DNA from: Adiantum capillus-veneris
Taxonomy: Eukaryota; Streptophyta; Polypodiopsida; Polypodiales; Pteridaceae
Assembly: GCA_014529385.2 (NCBI GenBank)
Contig: CM043942.1
Coordinates: 106,628,141-106,692,140 of the forward strand
Length of the DNA stretch: 64,000 nucleotides
Direction: 5' to 3'
Below the pieces are notes generated by a model, which was given only the letters and a program-made list of their open reading frames with translations, was not told where the DNA came from and did no database searches. Of the stretch, positions 22,700 through 34,600 are shown in pieces. The translations under genes were made by a program, and so were the position numbers. Position 1 is the first letter of the stretch. Every line of letters begins with the position of its first letter.

Positions 22700-24340
22700 T
22701 TATAATCAAACAAGACCTAAAATCGAAACAACATTGGATACAAGGGTAGTGGCAAACACAACAGATGATGCCATGTCACAAGAATGATGCCCATTCCAAA
22801 AATGGAAGAGCCATGGCCACAAGCCTTGTGGGAAACAATTAGAAACCGCAAAGATGATAGTGCGACTTTTAAGTTTGCACCTATCACAGGAATCAACATG
22901 GATCATGAGTTTTACATGGGGGATTTACATCCATTATATGGTGATGCAGGGATGGAAGTATCTGCAGAGAACAAGGCTAAAATGTTAACAAATTTACTAT
23001 CTTTTATAGGGAAGCACAAAACAAAATCAAAGGTTAAGGTTGTGCCCTATTAATGGAAGCCACTTTCAAAGATGATGGACACCAAGAGCCTCCATGAATT
23101 GATTTTGTCTCCTATACAATGTACCATCTCTCTCTCAAAAAATTTGTACATCAGACCGCATCTATGGGGCCAAATGGGCAAAAATTTGAAAAAGATGGGA
23201 CTGTCAAATCCCTCCTCATCATGTTCACCTAGATGAAAACATGGGTAAAACTCTCTTAACATCATTAAAAATTTGCAAAACGGAGAAAAAATGTGAATAC
23301 CAAAAGCTCAAGCAAGCCTTGAACGAGGTTTGGACTTATAGAGAACTAGAAAGTGAAGAGGGATTTGACACTGACAAATTTGATACATCCTCTCACTACA
23401 AAAAGGACACAATACAAGACAGAAGGATTGTAGTTCAACAACCAATGAGAGACGCTAAGGACTGGGAACATCCTATGATGGACCTGAAAATGCCAAACAC
23501 ATTATCCTTGCTAAAACACAGATCTCACAAAGGCGGAAGAGTAGCCATTGATAGCTACTCTCAAACATAGAGATGTGTTTGCATGGTGATACAAGGACCT
23601 TAAGGGTGTTGATTTGAGAATTTGCCAACGTACTATACCCCTCAAGAGTAATGTCAAACCTCGCAAACAACGTCACTATACTTACAATGAGACATTTGTT
23701 AAAAATATCCTAGAGGGGATAAGAAAACCTTAAGAAAGCAAAGTTTATCTATGAGATTGAACACATAGATTGGGTGTCACCAATTGTGATAATGTCCAAG
23801 AAAAACAACAAATAAATGATTAAATTCTTATTGAAGGATTCATGGTGATTCATCATAAATCAATGCCATATCACCCTCAAGCAAACGAATAAGCAAAGAG
23901 CACCAACAAAATTCTATGTGGCACAGTTTTTACCAAAATAGTGGATGAATCAAGAGCAGAGTGGGAAGAAAATTTACATTCAACTCTTTGGGCATATTGA
24001 GTTTCTTACAAATCAACAATAGGAACAACACCTTTCATTATGGTGTTTGAAATTAGCTCCATACTACTCATGGAATTCTTGATTCCTACACTTCAAGTAG
24101 CCAAGAACTTAGAGTGGACAAGACATTAGTTGTTTGATAGAATAGACCATTTATAAAAGCTAGATGAATTGCGTGTACGAGTTGTTCCTACCATCTACAC
24201 ACAAAAACAACACATGCACACAAAAACAACACATGAAGGAATTCCGTGATCAACATGTGATCAATAAGAAGTTTCAAAAGTGGGACTATGTATTAGTATT
24301 TACATTAAAACAACACTCCAAAAGTTAAAAATTCAAGGTA
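22700..24340 (+). pseudogene. Ty3/gypsy pol remains with a large internal deletion
   Basis: Around 23500-23800, in broken frames, is the region just before gypsy RT: LKHRDVFAW, YKDLKGVDLRICQRTIPLK, YTYNETF and IEHIDWVSPIVI. The next recognisable part, from about 23867, is already late integrase: PYHPQANE, STNKILCGTVFTKIVDESRA, HSTLWAY, TIGTTPFIMVFE and LLMEFLIPTLQVAKNLEWT. The integrase C-terminal piece KWDYVLVFTLKQ ends near 24340. Most of RT, all of RNase H and early integrase are missing. Frames further left (22784-23053, 23241-23560) may be the protease/gag part but are not diagnostic. There are stops and shifts throughout. Confidence 0.85.
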
Positions 24341-24349
24341 ATGACCAAG

Positions 24350-24456
<107 letters not shown>

Positions 24457-24629
24457 GGCCGAATGAGGGTCAAAAGAGATAGTGATGATGATGTGGGATC
24501 GGGGTGTGTTTACCAAGGAAAAAAATATGAGAGAGAGAGGTCGACAAAGGATCTAGGACTCAGGGGGAGTGTTTGGAAGATGCAGTTGAGGAGTACCCTT
24601 CTAGCCAATCACACCTTCCCCATCCCACA

Positions 24630-25229
24630 ATTCAAATCTCTACCGGTTTGTCACAAAGAGTTCACGAAAATATACGCCGGGAGTACAGCCAACTTCGTAC
24701 GGTTTTACATGTGAGGTTATGATCAGAGAAATATTTTGGTGTCTTTGATGTATCAGAACTTGTAACATTCACTCAAGCCTTTAGTGTTTGTCTTGAAGGG
24801 ATATGCTTTGATAGCCAAGAATGTTCGACTAGTTTGTACACATTTGACTGGGAAAACTTGAACAATGATCTTAAAGACTCAAGGAACCAGCTCCATAAAG
24901 GACAACATAATACCTAATTTTGGTACAAAGATGGCAGCTTGCTTGGAGCCGGTGGATCTTTTGGTACGTAGTTGATGTCGAATTGAGGGTTTTGTCTCAA
25001 AACCAGGTTCTGGCTCTGGCTGGCCCTGTGAGATCGTCAATTCTTTTATATCAATAGCCGACCTATTGAACTTCCAAAGGTTAGCAAAATAGTGAATGAA
25101 CTGTACAGATCCTTTAATTCTCAACAATTTCCTATGGTTGTGCTGAACTTTATCCTTCCCACTACAACATATGATGTTAATGTAACACCAGATAAGCGCA
25201 AGGTCTTTCGTGTATGCACCTAAGAGGTA
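24630..25229 (+). pseudogene. PMS1: PMS1 (MutL-family mismatch repair) gene fragment
   Basis: PMS1 is the MutL homologue that pairs with MLH1 in mismatch repair. Recognisable parts in order: SLPVCHKEFTK, then after a 1-nt shift IRREYSQLRTVLH; a probable 88-bp intron; GYALIAKNVRLVCTHLTGK; LKTQGTSSIKDNII; IEGFVSKPGSGSG; after a shift, YINSRPIELPKVSKIVNELY; and DVNVTPDKRKVF, the MutL transducer signature. A GTAAGA donor-like site follows at 25229. Stops occur after LTGKT and after LLVRS. The N-terminal ATPase motifs and the C-terminal half are absent. The retained intron points to a copy of genomic DNA rather than of mRNA. Confidence 0.87.
24711..24798 (+). other. Intron retained in the PMS1 fragment
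   Basis: GTGAGGTTATG at the donor and GTTTGTCTTGAAG at the acceptor, 88 bp. Flanking exons join VLH to GYALIAK, matching the continuous order in PMS1 proteins. Confidence 0.65.
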
Positions 25230-26585
25230 AGATTTTGTAGTAATTTGTAACTCAGATCATTTTTTTGAAAAGCCTTGTATAAAAGATATTATGATTTTTG
25301 AGCCGCGTTTTGTACACTCAAAGATGTATTCTTCTATGTGGAGCCCATAAAGCTTTGTAAGCCAACCACTAGCAATAAGAAAAGCCTTAAGTATAAATCT
25401 CAAAACATTGTAACATTAACCAAGTGAGAGCTTTTTTGTACGTACTGTTATGAACAACTAGTAGGTAGCACATTGTAACAGATCTTTCTCTTAATCTAGT
25501 AATCAAAATGTAGTTCCAAGAACAACATCGTGTTCCTTGTCTCTTGCTCTTTCGTTAAAGTATAATCATTCTCAGTTTTGTTGTGGTTCACAACTACCAA
25601 ATCTGTGAGCTAAATCTACAGTTTTGAGTGCAAAAATGGTTGTTTTTTTATATTTTGACCACAAGAGAGTGCTCATAAACCATGAGGTGACCTATCTGTA
25701 TTGTTGTGTTGTAGTTTTTAGGACGTAGACCATGATGAATCGGGATTTTGGTACCTTGTTTTATGACCTACATACTTTGTAGGATAGTGTCTCTAGGCCT
25801 ATTATAGCTTCTCCTAAAGTTTTGATGCATTCTGAGTTCATTTGGTTGGTGAAATGGCATGATGACCTAGAGCAGTGAGATAGGACATATGCGGATTTTC
25901 TAGATTAGAGAGTGATAGTTTGCTAGTGGTGATGATAGCTTAGTTCACTAGGTTCACTACTTGAGGTTGACACCTTCAAAGAGTCTCCATGTCTCATCCG
26001 AGTCACTTCCTTGAGTATTGAATTATGTTAGTGCAAGACAGCTATGTTGCAGAATGCCAGCCCATGGAAAACTATATAAATGATAAGTAAATTCAAAAGT
26101 AACATGAAAGGGGTTGATATATGTTAAATAGATTGCATGTAGCAAGAAAATTGGAGAGAGAAAGATGCAACTTCAAGAGACTCAGTGGTAGTCAAAGAGC
26201 AAGCACATAAGCTTAAATAAAAATTGATACATATCAAACTAATTGGGATTAAGGGAGAAAACTACGATCCACCTCTACTTGTGAACTTCAATTTAAAACT
26301 TAACTGCTACAACTTCACTTGATTCATGCCTTGATGTAAGTTTCCTCTCATATGAAGTGTAGAAGGTGAGAATTGTAAAGATAGATCAACCTGGCTAAAT
26401 GAGCAAGTTCTACAAAAGTCTCTCATGCCCAATTGGTGAGCAAAATAGTTAGAACACTATAAACTACTAGTCACTAGGGTAGAAACCTTGCCATCATTAG
26501 TGCAAAGACCCTTCAACTTCCCTCTCTTTGCACCGCATCCCTTGTTTTCTATGTGCATTGGTAGCTCATTTTTTATGGAATATAA
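25230..26585. other. Non-coding stretch
   Basis: About 1.35 kb with no recognisable coding sequence or terminal repeats. It may include intron or downstream sequence of the PMS1 fragment, but no further PMS1 exon was found by eye. Confidence 0.5.
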
Positions 26586-27800
26586 ATCAATGAAACTTTT
26601 TTAGTTCTTTCGTGAATGGTGATATAATTGAGGAAATATATTTAGCACAACCTTGTAGTTTTGTCAAGAAAGGACAAGAAAATAATGTGTGAAAATGTAA
26701 AAAGCTTTGTATGTGTTGAAGCAATCTCCTCGTACTTGGTATGAGAAAGTTGACACTCATTTTGTTAAACAAGGATTTTGTAATAGGCCAACTAAGAAAA
26801 CTTTGTACGTCAAATGTGAGGGTGATGATTTCTCATCATTGTTTTATATGTGGATGATTTCAATGATTAATTTTCTCAATGATATTCAAATTAATGAATT
26901 TAAGACTGAATTGAATGCTACTTTCAAGATGAAAGACTTGGGGTTTTTCATCTTTACTTGGGCATATAGTTTAAGCAATGTGATGGAGGTATTGCTTTGT
27001 GTCAAGCAAGATACATAGAGACATTACTATGTAAGTTTGGACTTAAGGACTGCAAACCTATTGTTACTCCAATGGAAATAGGTTTAGAATCGAGTCTTCA
27101 TGATGAATGAGATCTTGCTCATGTCACTCTTTATCATGGATGCCTTATTTATGTATGCAATACGAGACAAAATATTTAATTTTCAATCTCACAGCTAACC
27201 AAATTTATGCATAGCCTAGGATCTAAGCATTAGCAGGTTGTTAAAAGGATCTTTTGGTACTTGAGTGGAACTTTATATCTTGGGTTGTTGTATCCTAAGG
27301 GGGGATCATTGTTGACAGATTTACATGATTTTTAGGACTCATATTAGGCTAGTTGTTATGACATAGGATTGTCTACAAGTGGTCTTTATTTCATACTTGG
27401 TAGTTCGTGCATATCATCCTTGAGTAAGAAGCAACATATTGTGTCTGCTTCTAGTTGTGAAGTTGAGTATAGAGTAGTCTTCAGAGCTACAATTGAGTGT
27501 TGTGTATGGTTGAGACACCTTATGGATAATTTGGGTGTTGGTGGACAAGACACTGCCAACATCATCTACAATGACAATTAGAGCGCATTGGTAGTTGCAA
27601 GGAGCCCATTTTTTGATGCTCGCACAAAGAAAATTGAGGTACATTATCACTATGAGACTCTCAATAAGAGACGCCAGCTTGGCTTATGTGCCGACACATG
27701 ACAACCTTGCAAATCTATTCATAAAGGCATTGCCTCATGAGGAAGTTTGAAGCTTTTTGCAAGCTTTGGTCTTGTTGCCCTTTGTGTATTTATCATGTCC
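26586..27800 (+). pseudogene. Ty1/copia RT and RNase H remains
   Basis: Plus-strand frames follow the RT of the copia family at 62597-64000: FFVNGDIIEEIYLAQP, KCKKALYVLKQSPRTWYEK, TLYVKCEGDD, FKTELNATFKMKDLG. Then come the RNase H pieces ILGSSCISSLSKKQ, VKLSIEYR-like and IYNDN, and the C-terminal ASLAYVPTHDNLANLFIKALPHEE. It is heavily mutated, with many stops and shifts and a damaged YVDD region (FYMWMISM). No LTR was seen at its 3' side. Confidence 0.9.
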
Positions 27801-28305
27801 TCAGGGCAGGACACTTCCCTACACACTATGTGGTCATTTTTCTCACTTAGCAAGCCTTTAAGACAAATATTTTCTCCCCTTTGATCACCGTAGATTCAAA
27901 TCTAGAGTTACTTGGGCCCTGAAAATCTCTTCTTTTGCTTATATCAATTTTTATCACTTTGCAACTTTTGGGTCTAAATAGGTTTTGCAAATGTTTGGCC
28001 CATGTTGGTGTGCCTAATTTTGTTTTTGGCCTCCTTCGTTGTCAAAAAATGCCTCACATTATTTTGTATAGAGCTTTCTTACTATTAGCTTTAAGGATTT
28101 CTTGTCAAAAGGTTATCTTTGGGATTCTATTGGTCTTTCTTTGTTGTGATTTGGGATTTCCTAGCCAAGTTATTACTTGTTTTGCATTTTTTCTTGTTGT
28201 TGCAGATTTCCCTCTTGTAGTAGGAAACGTTGTAGGCCTTTTGTGCATTTTTGGGTTGGTATTAAAACCTTTTGTTTAGCTCTTTTGTTTCTTGAATTCC
28301 TAGAT
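27801..28305. other. Non-coding stretch after the copia remains
   Basis: A 114-codon hydrophobic plus frame (27935-28279) is present but is T-rich and matches nothing I know. Treated as chance. Confidence 0.5.
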
Positions 28306-28800
28306 TTCATTAATTCAGCATATTCTTTCTTGGGGTAGTCTCGACATCATTGATACGTGTATCACTGGTTGTATGATAAGTGGTGGCAAAAGTCTCTTCA
28401 TAGTCAGTGCCTTTGTGTTGTGCATAACCTTGAGAAGCCTTATAGCAATCAATCTCACCATCCAACTTATGTTTCAACATGTAAACCCACTTTGTACCAG
28501 TGGAATTTATAAAAGGAGGCAAATCACATAAAGTTCATTTGTCATTTTCTATGAGTGAATCATATTTTGATTGCATGGCAGCCATCTCATTTTTTGAATT
28601 TTATGCTTCATCCAAAGAAAGAGGTTTCTCTTCATCCCACTAACTAGAAACATCCAAAGCATAACAATTAGATGCATATAATGCATGGCGAGAACTTGAA
28701 TGAGTACGACTAGACATATATCCATCTAATTTCATTGTCAGGAAAATTTTGCACTAGTCCTTTTGGCATACCATAGGTTGATTGTAACATTTTTAAAAAC
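28306..28800 (-). pseudogene. Ty1/copia fragment (linker and RT N-terminus), inverted relative to its neighbour
   Basis: The minus frame reads TGTKWVYMLKHKLDGEIDCY and GYAQHKGTDYEETFATTY, the same family as 63984 downwards (KWVYKLKRKPDGEIDRH). Upstream in minus orientation, up to about 28740, lies the Ser/His-rich linker (SSRHALYASNCYALDVS in one frame). It is the part of pol that should sit just before the plus-strand fragment at 26586 but points the other way. Confidence 0.85.
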
Positions 28801-29056
28801 CTTGATAGGTTGAACATATGCCTCATTGGAACTTATATTCAAGTTTTCATCATTAAAAATGAGGCAAAAAAGTGTCATAAATGTCCTATAAGCTTACATT
28901 ATTGTATCTCGTACATGATAACAAAGGCTGAACATAGTCTTCCACAAATACTAGATCTTTTAAAACCAAGATACGTTTTGTTTGTGGATGGTATAACCTA
29001 TTGTTAGCTATGGATTTTGATTTACCTTTCTATTTCTAATTCTAAAAACACACATT
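28801..29056. other. Unassigned sequence
   Basis: AT-rich, with a 65-codon plus frame at 28810-29007 (MITKAEHSLPQILDLLKPRY). Not recognised; too short to call. Confidence 0.3.
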
Positions 29057-29555
29057 TGTAAGGCCCATATTACTAAGGAGAATCCATTGTGCATGAGAAA
29101 AATCATTTGTGCCAAAAAACCTAAAATTCATACCCGGTCTCTTCCTTTTTGCGGAAATATCTTGGTCGGACAATGGTCAAAAAGTGATCAAAATATGGCC
29201 GGTTAGACATGGCCACTGGCCGGTGGCTGGCATTCAATGGACGATGGCTGAGTTTTAGGTGGAGTCATCTACCAATGGGTGGCTACACATGGACACATGG
29301 ACAGGATGAGAGAGGGCAGCCCATAGAGACTCCTTTCAACTATAAAAGGAGGTCTCTTTTACACACAAAAAGAGAGTGAAGAAAGGAGAGGTGAAAAGAA
29401 GCAAGAACTACAAGGTAGTAAGAGAATTAGGTGGGAGGACCCTTAAGGATTCCTAACCCCTATGTAATTATTTCAAGTTTGAAGTGTAAAGCCATAGAGT
29501 GGCGGCTTTCCCATGGACAAGCCCACACTTGCATGAGCCACACACATCATGTGTG

Positions 29556-29615
<60 letters not shown>

Positions 29616-29617
29616 AT
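29057..29617 (+). repeat. Solo LTR-like sequence related to 1290-1980
   Basis: Starts TGTAAGGCCC and shares with the inverted copy at the left edge the 'CATTGTGCATGAGAAAAATCA'-like start, a GGCCGG-rich segment, CTATAAAAGGAGG, the AAAGCCATAGAGTGGC block and a terminal CT tract. No internal coding sequence of its own follows, so it may be a solo LTR. The 3' end is unclear. Confidence 0.6.
29551..29613. repeat. (CT)n microsatellite
   Basis: About 62 bp of pure CT within the LTR-like sequence. Confidence 0.97.
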
Positions 29618-30332
29618 ATCCACTCACATACTCCCTTGCATCAACAAGGTAGGACTCTTTTCAAAGTTTATGGTAGATTTTTTCATTTTGTGTGTATATA
29701 TGTGTCAAAATGTGTGTGTGTTTTTTGCAAATTTGGCAACATTTTCTCAAGTGTTTTGTGCTCACATAGGCCGCATTTGAGTTCCCTATCCTTCTCTTCT
29801 ATTACATACACAGACACACACACGTAATCACACACATGTACATAAACACACAAATAAATAAAAATGCACATTAGTTTGTTAAGAATCTAAACACACTACG
29901 TACACGTGTGCACACACACACACACATGTTCAAATTAAAAAGAAATTAAAAATAATAATTTGTTATTTTATAAATCTTATTAAAAATTATCATTCACAAA
30001 CAACCATAACGAATTTTGATAATTAAAAAATATATTTAATTTGATTTAGTTTATGTATAATAGTTTTGTTAGTTTTATGCAATTTTATTTGAACATTAGT
30101 ATATTATGCTGTTTTTTTAAAGTGTGGCATGTTTTAGGTGCTATAAATGTTAGTTAGAATGTTTTAAGTTAAGTTTTAGTGTTAGGTTTTATTTAGGTTA
30201 GATTATTTTCACACATAGGTTTATGTTATAGAGTTAGATTTAAATTATAGTATTCGGTTATAGTGTAAAGTTTTAGTGCTATGTTTTATTTATATTTGAT
30301 TATCTTCATACATAGATTTAGTTATTAAACAA
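29618..30332. other. AT-rich spacer with CA repeats
   Basis: Contains short (CA)n tracts (29808-29930) and a strongly AT-rich part with recurring 'ttaggttttatttaggttagatta' and 'tttagtgttaggttttattta' phrases. No gene seen. Confidence 0.5.
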
Positions 30333-31340
30333 TGGCCCATATTAGATCGATCCATTTAAGTAATCCGCTTAAGGTATACAGCTTAGGGTAAGTTGTTGGG
30401 GCGTTGTTTCAGTCCACCTAGGGTTAGCCGCTTAGATGTTAGCTCTTTGGCTTAGGTGTTAGTTCTTTGTATTCAGGTCGCTTAGGGCTAGACATTCTAA
30501 ATCAATTGATATTAGTATCACATTACTTTAGCCATTTCAATAATCCGGCTCAGGGATGACAATTTGGTTCCGCTTAGGGCCAGCCACCTAAAGTTAGCGG
30601 CTTTAGATTTGGCCGCTCTAAATCAGCTTAGTGTCACATTACTACTTGGGGTATATAGCGTGTAACCAATTGGGTTGTTTCAGTCTGCTTAGGGTTAGGG
30701 CTTTGGGATACTCGCTTAGGTATTAGGTTTTTGCAATCTGGCTATTTCAGGCTGCTTAGGGTTAGCCAGTTAGGACATGCCACTTAGGTGTTGGTACTTG
30801 CAATTTGGCTTTTTAGGCTGCTTAGGGTAAGCCACTTAGGGTTAGTGGCAGTTTTAGATTTGGGCTATAAATTTTAGGTTTCTATTGGATTAGGGTTTTT
30901 ACTAGATATACATGCATTGTCATGTAGACGTGGGTGTGTACTTATGTCACACCCTCGACTATAGGCATTGATCAATAAAGACGAAAGTATTACCCAATGG
31001 TCCTGATCTCTGTGCACCTCTAGATCAAGGTGTATGAGGATCGAGCATGGCTAGAGAATGTGAGGTAGTTAGAGCCAGCAGCAAATGGTTATCACCGATC
31101 AATGTTTGGCCGTACGAAGACGCTTATGGTTTGGTTGCTAGAATGCGGGTGTGTTTGGGCTATTAGGGTAGAAAAAACACAAACGGACTTTAGAAACACC
31201 TTGTGCACTTCAGAAACATAAACCGACTTCAATAACACAAACAAACTCGACAAACAGACTTCAATAGTGCAAGTGGGCTTCAATAATGCAAATAGACTTA
31301 AGAAACGCAAATGGACTCTAGAAATGTAAACGGTCCTCAC
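30333..31340. repeat. ~1 kb tandem repeat unit, copy A
   Basis: Begins 'atggcccatattagatcgatccattta' and runs through many 'cgcttagggttagccgcttagg' phrases to a purine-rich end with spaced 'aacggact' motifs and 'cggtcctcac'. Copy B is the same sequence in the same order: 36897-37195 plus 42701-43450. No coding potential seen. The CTTAGGGTTAG phrase is telomere-like but irregular. Confidence 0.85.
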
Positions 31341-31532
31341 TGAAGGAGTACAAGCGGAAGTGCGACACGAGAGAGAGTGCGAGAAGAAAAGCACGACGAT
31401 ATGGTGAACTCACTCTACTGTAATGTGTAGAGCATAGTGAGTTCTTATTAGGTTTTTACAAAAGAATATGTGTACATACCTAGCGGCCCGCCCACTTACC
31501 TGGGCGACCACATTGGGCTTTATACCCCAACA
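31341..31532 (-). repeat. 3' LTR of the copia element (192 bp)
   Basis: Lies downstream of the polyprotein stop in element orientation; minus-strand start TGTTGGGG, end CTCCTTCA. Confidence 0.95.
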
Positions 31533-31636
31533 ACCTCCCACTTAAAGTCCAATGTGGTACTTTAAGTGTGAGAGAAGCTACTATACAAGCTAATATACAA
31601 GAGATGTAGAGAAGTGATGTACTACCCTACACCTAA

Positions 31637-34600
31637 CTACTTGCGAAAATGCGCAAAGCTCTCTGAGGGAAGTCCTTTTGTAAGTAGATCAGCAGGATTT
31701 TCTGTGGTGTGAACTTTGATAAGCTGAAGTTGCTTATCCTCGAGCATTTCCCTGATGAAATGATACTTCACATCCACATGCTTTGTCTTTGAGTGATAAA
31801 CTGGATTGCGAGCCAATTGTATAGCACTTTGACTATCACAATATAACACAGGCATCTCTTCTTTGATTCCCAAATCTGTTACTAGTCGATTAAGCCAAAT
31901 TGATTCTTTGCATGCCTCTGATGCTGCAACATATTCAGCCTCTGTAGTAGACTGAGTAACACAATCTTGTAATTTAGAACGCCATGATACTGCTCCACCA
32001 GCCAATGTAAAGACATACCCTGACATAGACCTTCGATTGTCTAAGTCACCTGCATAATCTGAGTCTGTAAGACCCTTTACACTTAGCTTCTGACTCCCAT
32101 AGCATATACGCATACTCTTTGTAGCTTTCAGGTATCTCAATATTCCTTTCACTGCCTCCCAATGTTTCTTGCCTGGGTTTGACATGTATCGACTTACTAC
32201 TCCCACTGCAAATGCAATGTCTGGGCGAGTAGCAATCATTGCATACATCAAACTACCCATTGCAGACGCATATGGAATCTTATCCATTTCAGCATGTTCT
32301 TCCTCAGACACAGGACAATCTTGTTTGCTAAGTTTCACATATGGTGGCAATGGAACACTCAATGCCTTTCCCTTCTCCATATTGAAACGTTGCAAAACCT
32401 TGTCAATATACTCTGTTTGAGATAACCAAATCAACTTCTTTGATCTGTCTCTCTCAATGTGCATACCAAGTATATGACTTGCCTCACCCATGTCTTTCAT
32501 GTCAAACGATTTTGACATCTTTGACTTCAAAGCTGAAATTTCTTCCAAGTGCTTGCCAGCAATCAACATGTCATCCACATACAAAATAAGGATCAGCCAA
32601 CTGCCATCCTTAGCCTTCTTTGTATATAGACAGTGATCGAACTCACTACGTTTGTAGCCTTGAGAAAGCATAAACTTGTGGAATTTATGGTACCATGCCC
32701 TCGGTGATTGTTTTAAGCCATAAAGACTCTTTAACAACTGGCATACCCAATCTTCCTAGCCTTTCTCAACAAACCCTTCTGGCTGCTGCATGTAAATTTC
32801 CACATCTAAATCACCATGCAAGAACGTTGTCTTGACATCCATTTGGTGCAACACCAAATCTAATATGGCAACCAATGCAAGAAAGCATCTCAATGTAGTC
32901 ATTTTGAACACCAGAGAGAAGACTTCATCAAAGTTAATGCCTTGTTCTTGCTTAAAGCCCTTGGCAACAAGCCTTGCTTTGTACTTTGGCTGACTATCAT
33001 GAGCGGTGATCTTATACATGTAAACCCATTTACAGGGTAGAGCCTTTTTGCCCGGTGGTAATTTAACTAGCTTCCATGTCTGGTTTTTATGCAGAGCTGT
33101 CATCTCTGACTGCATAGCCAATTGCCAATTCCCGGCGTCCTTCATTTGCATTGCTTCCTTGTAACATGAAGGCTTATTGCAATCAGCCAACATGACATAG
33201 TTCATAGATGGAACAAACCTATCAGGAGGTCGCGTGACACGTCCAGATCTACACACAATAGGTGGCTCAGGCTCGGCCACAACCTGTGGTTCCACTCTAT
33301 CCTGTCCTTGCTCCTCTTGACCCCTGACATTTTGTCTTGCACGTGCAGGTCCATCTTCTTGGAAGACAACTCTTCTAATCTCCTCAACCCTCTTTGGTTT
33401 AGAATGATATTTGGATTCATTAAAGTGAACATCATTGCTGCGGACAACCTTTCTGGATTCGGGATCCCAAAGTCTGTACCCCATCTCACCAGAATTACCA
33501 TAGCCTAGAAAGATGCACTTTCTACTCTTTGGCTCAAGTTTGTTCCTAAATTCCTTAGGAACGTGAGTATATGCCTCACAGCCAAAGACTCTGAGATGCT
33601 TGTATGAGGGCGTTTTTCCTGACCATACCATCTCTGGCACTGAATCCTTCTGCAAAACCTTGCTAGGAGATCTATTTACAAGATGAACAGCTATTGATAC
33701 AGCTTCAGCCCAAAACCCATATGGTAGCTGTGCATTAGACAACATACTTCTGACCTTCTCTTGTATGGTCCTATTCATCCTCTCAGCAACACCATTTTGA
33801 GGAGGATTGTAAGGAGCAGTAAGTTCACATTTTATACCTTTTGACTCACAAAAGTCCTGAAACGCCTTTGAAACATACTCTCCACCATTGTCAGTGCGTA
33901 AGCATTTAAGCTTCTTGCCACTCTGATTCTCCACAAGTGTTACAAACGTTTTGAAAACACTAAACGCTTCATCCTTGTGCTTGAGAAAGTAAACCCATAC
34001 TTTCCTCGAGTAATCATCTATAAATGTCATAAAGTAAGAAGCTCCCCCTAGAGATAGGTTAGGCATAGGTCCACACAAATCACTATGAACAAGTGCCAAT
34101 TGTGTATCTCTTCTATTGCTTCTATGCTTATGTGGCTGCTGTGTTTGCTTACCATACAGACAATGTTCACATAATTCAAAATCATCAAATGAAAAACCAG
34201 GTAAATAACCAGAACGAGACAAGATTTCCATTCCCTTCTTGGACATATGTCCTAACCGGCTATGCCACAAAGAAACGTTCGGCTGCTCGGTTACATTGAT
34301 TACATTTTTAGAGACATTTGATACATAAATCATGTAAAGTCCTCCAGACTTTACTCCATGTGCTACTGTCATAGAACCCTTGGATATCTTCCACATGTTC
34401 TGTCCAAAAGTGGTGACGTAGCCAGCATCATCAAGTAAACCTGTGCTGATCAAGCTCTTTGTAATTGCGGGAACATGTCTCACATTCTTCAGCGTGAAAG
34501 AAGAGCCATTCTAAAACTTCAATTGAACATCTCCAACACCTAAGATCTCACATGTCTGCCCATTGCCTAGCCGAACATGATCTTTAGTGGTCACATAAGA

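Noticed and set aside
27935-28279. 114-aa hydrophobic ORF that could be a membrane protein
   Set aside because: T-rich composition explains the hydrophobicity; no start context, motif or homologous wording seen.
30333-31340. True interstitial telomere tract
   Set aside because: TTTAGGG-like words are present but irregularly spaced and mixed with other sequence; not a telomeric array.
33202-33501. Separate minus-strand gene
   Set aside because: It is an out-of-frame shadow of the copia polyprotein at 31637-35602.
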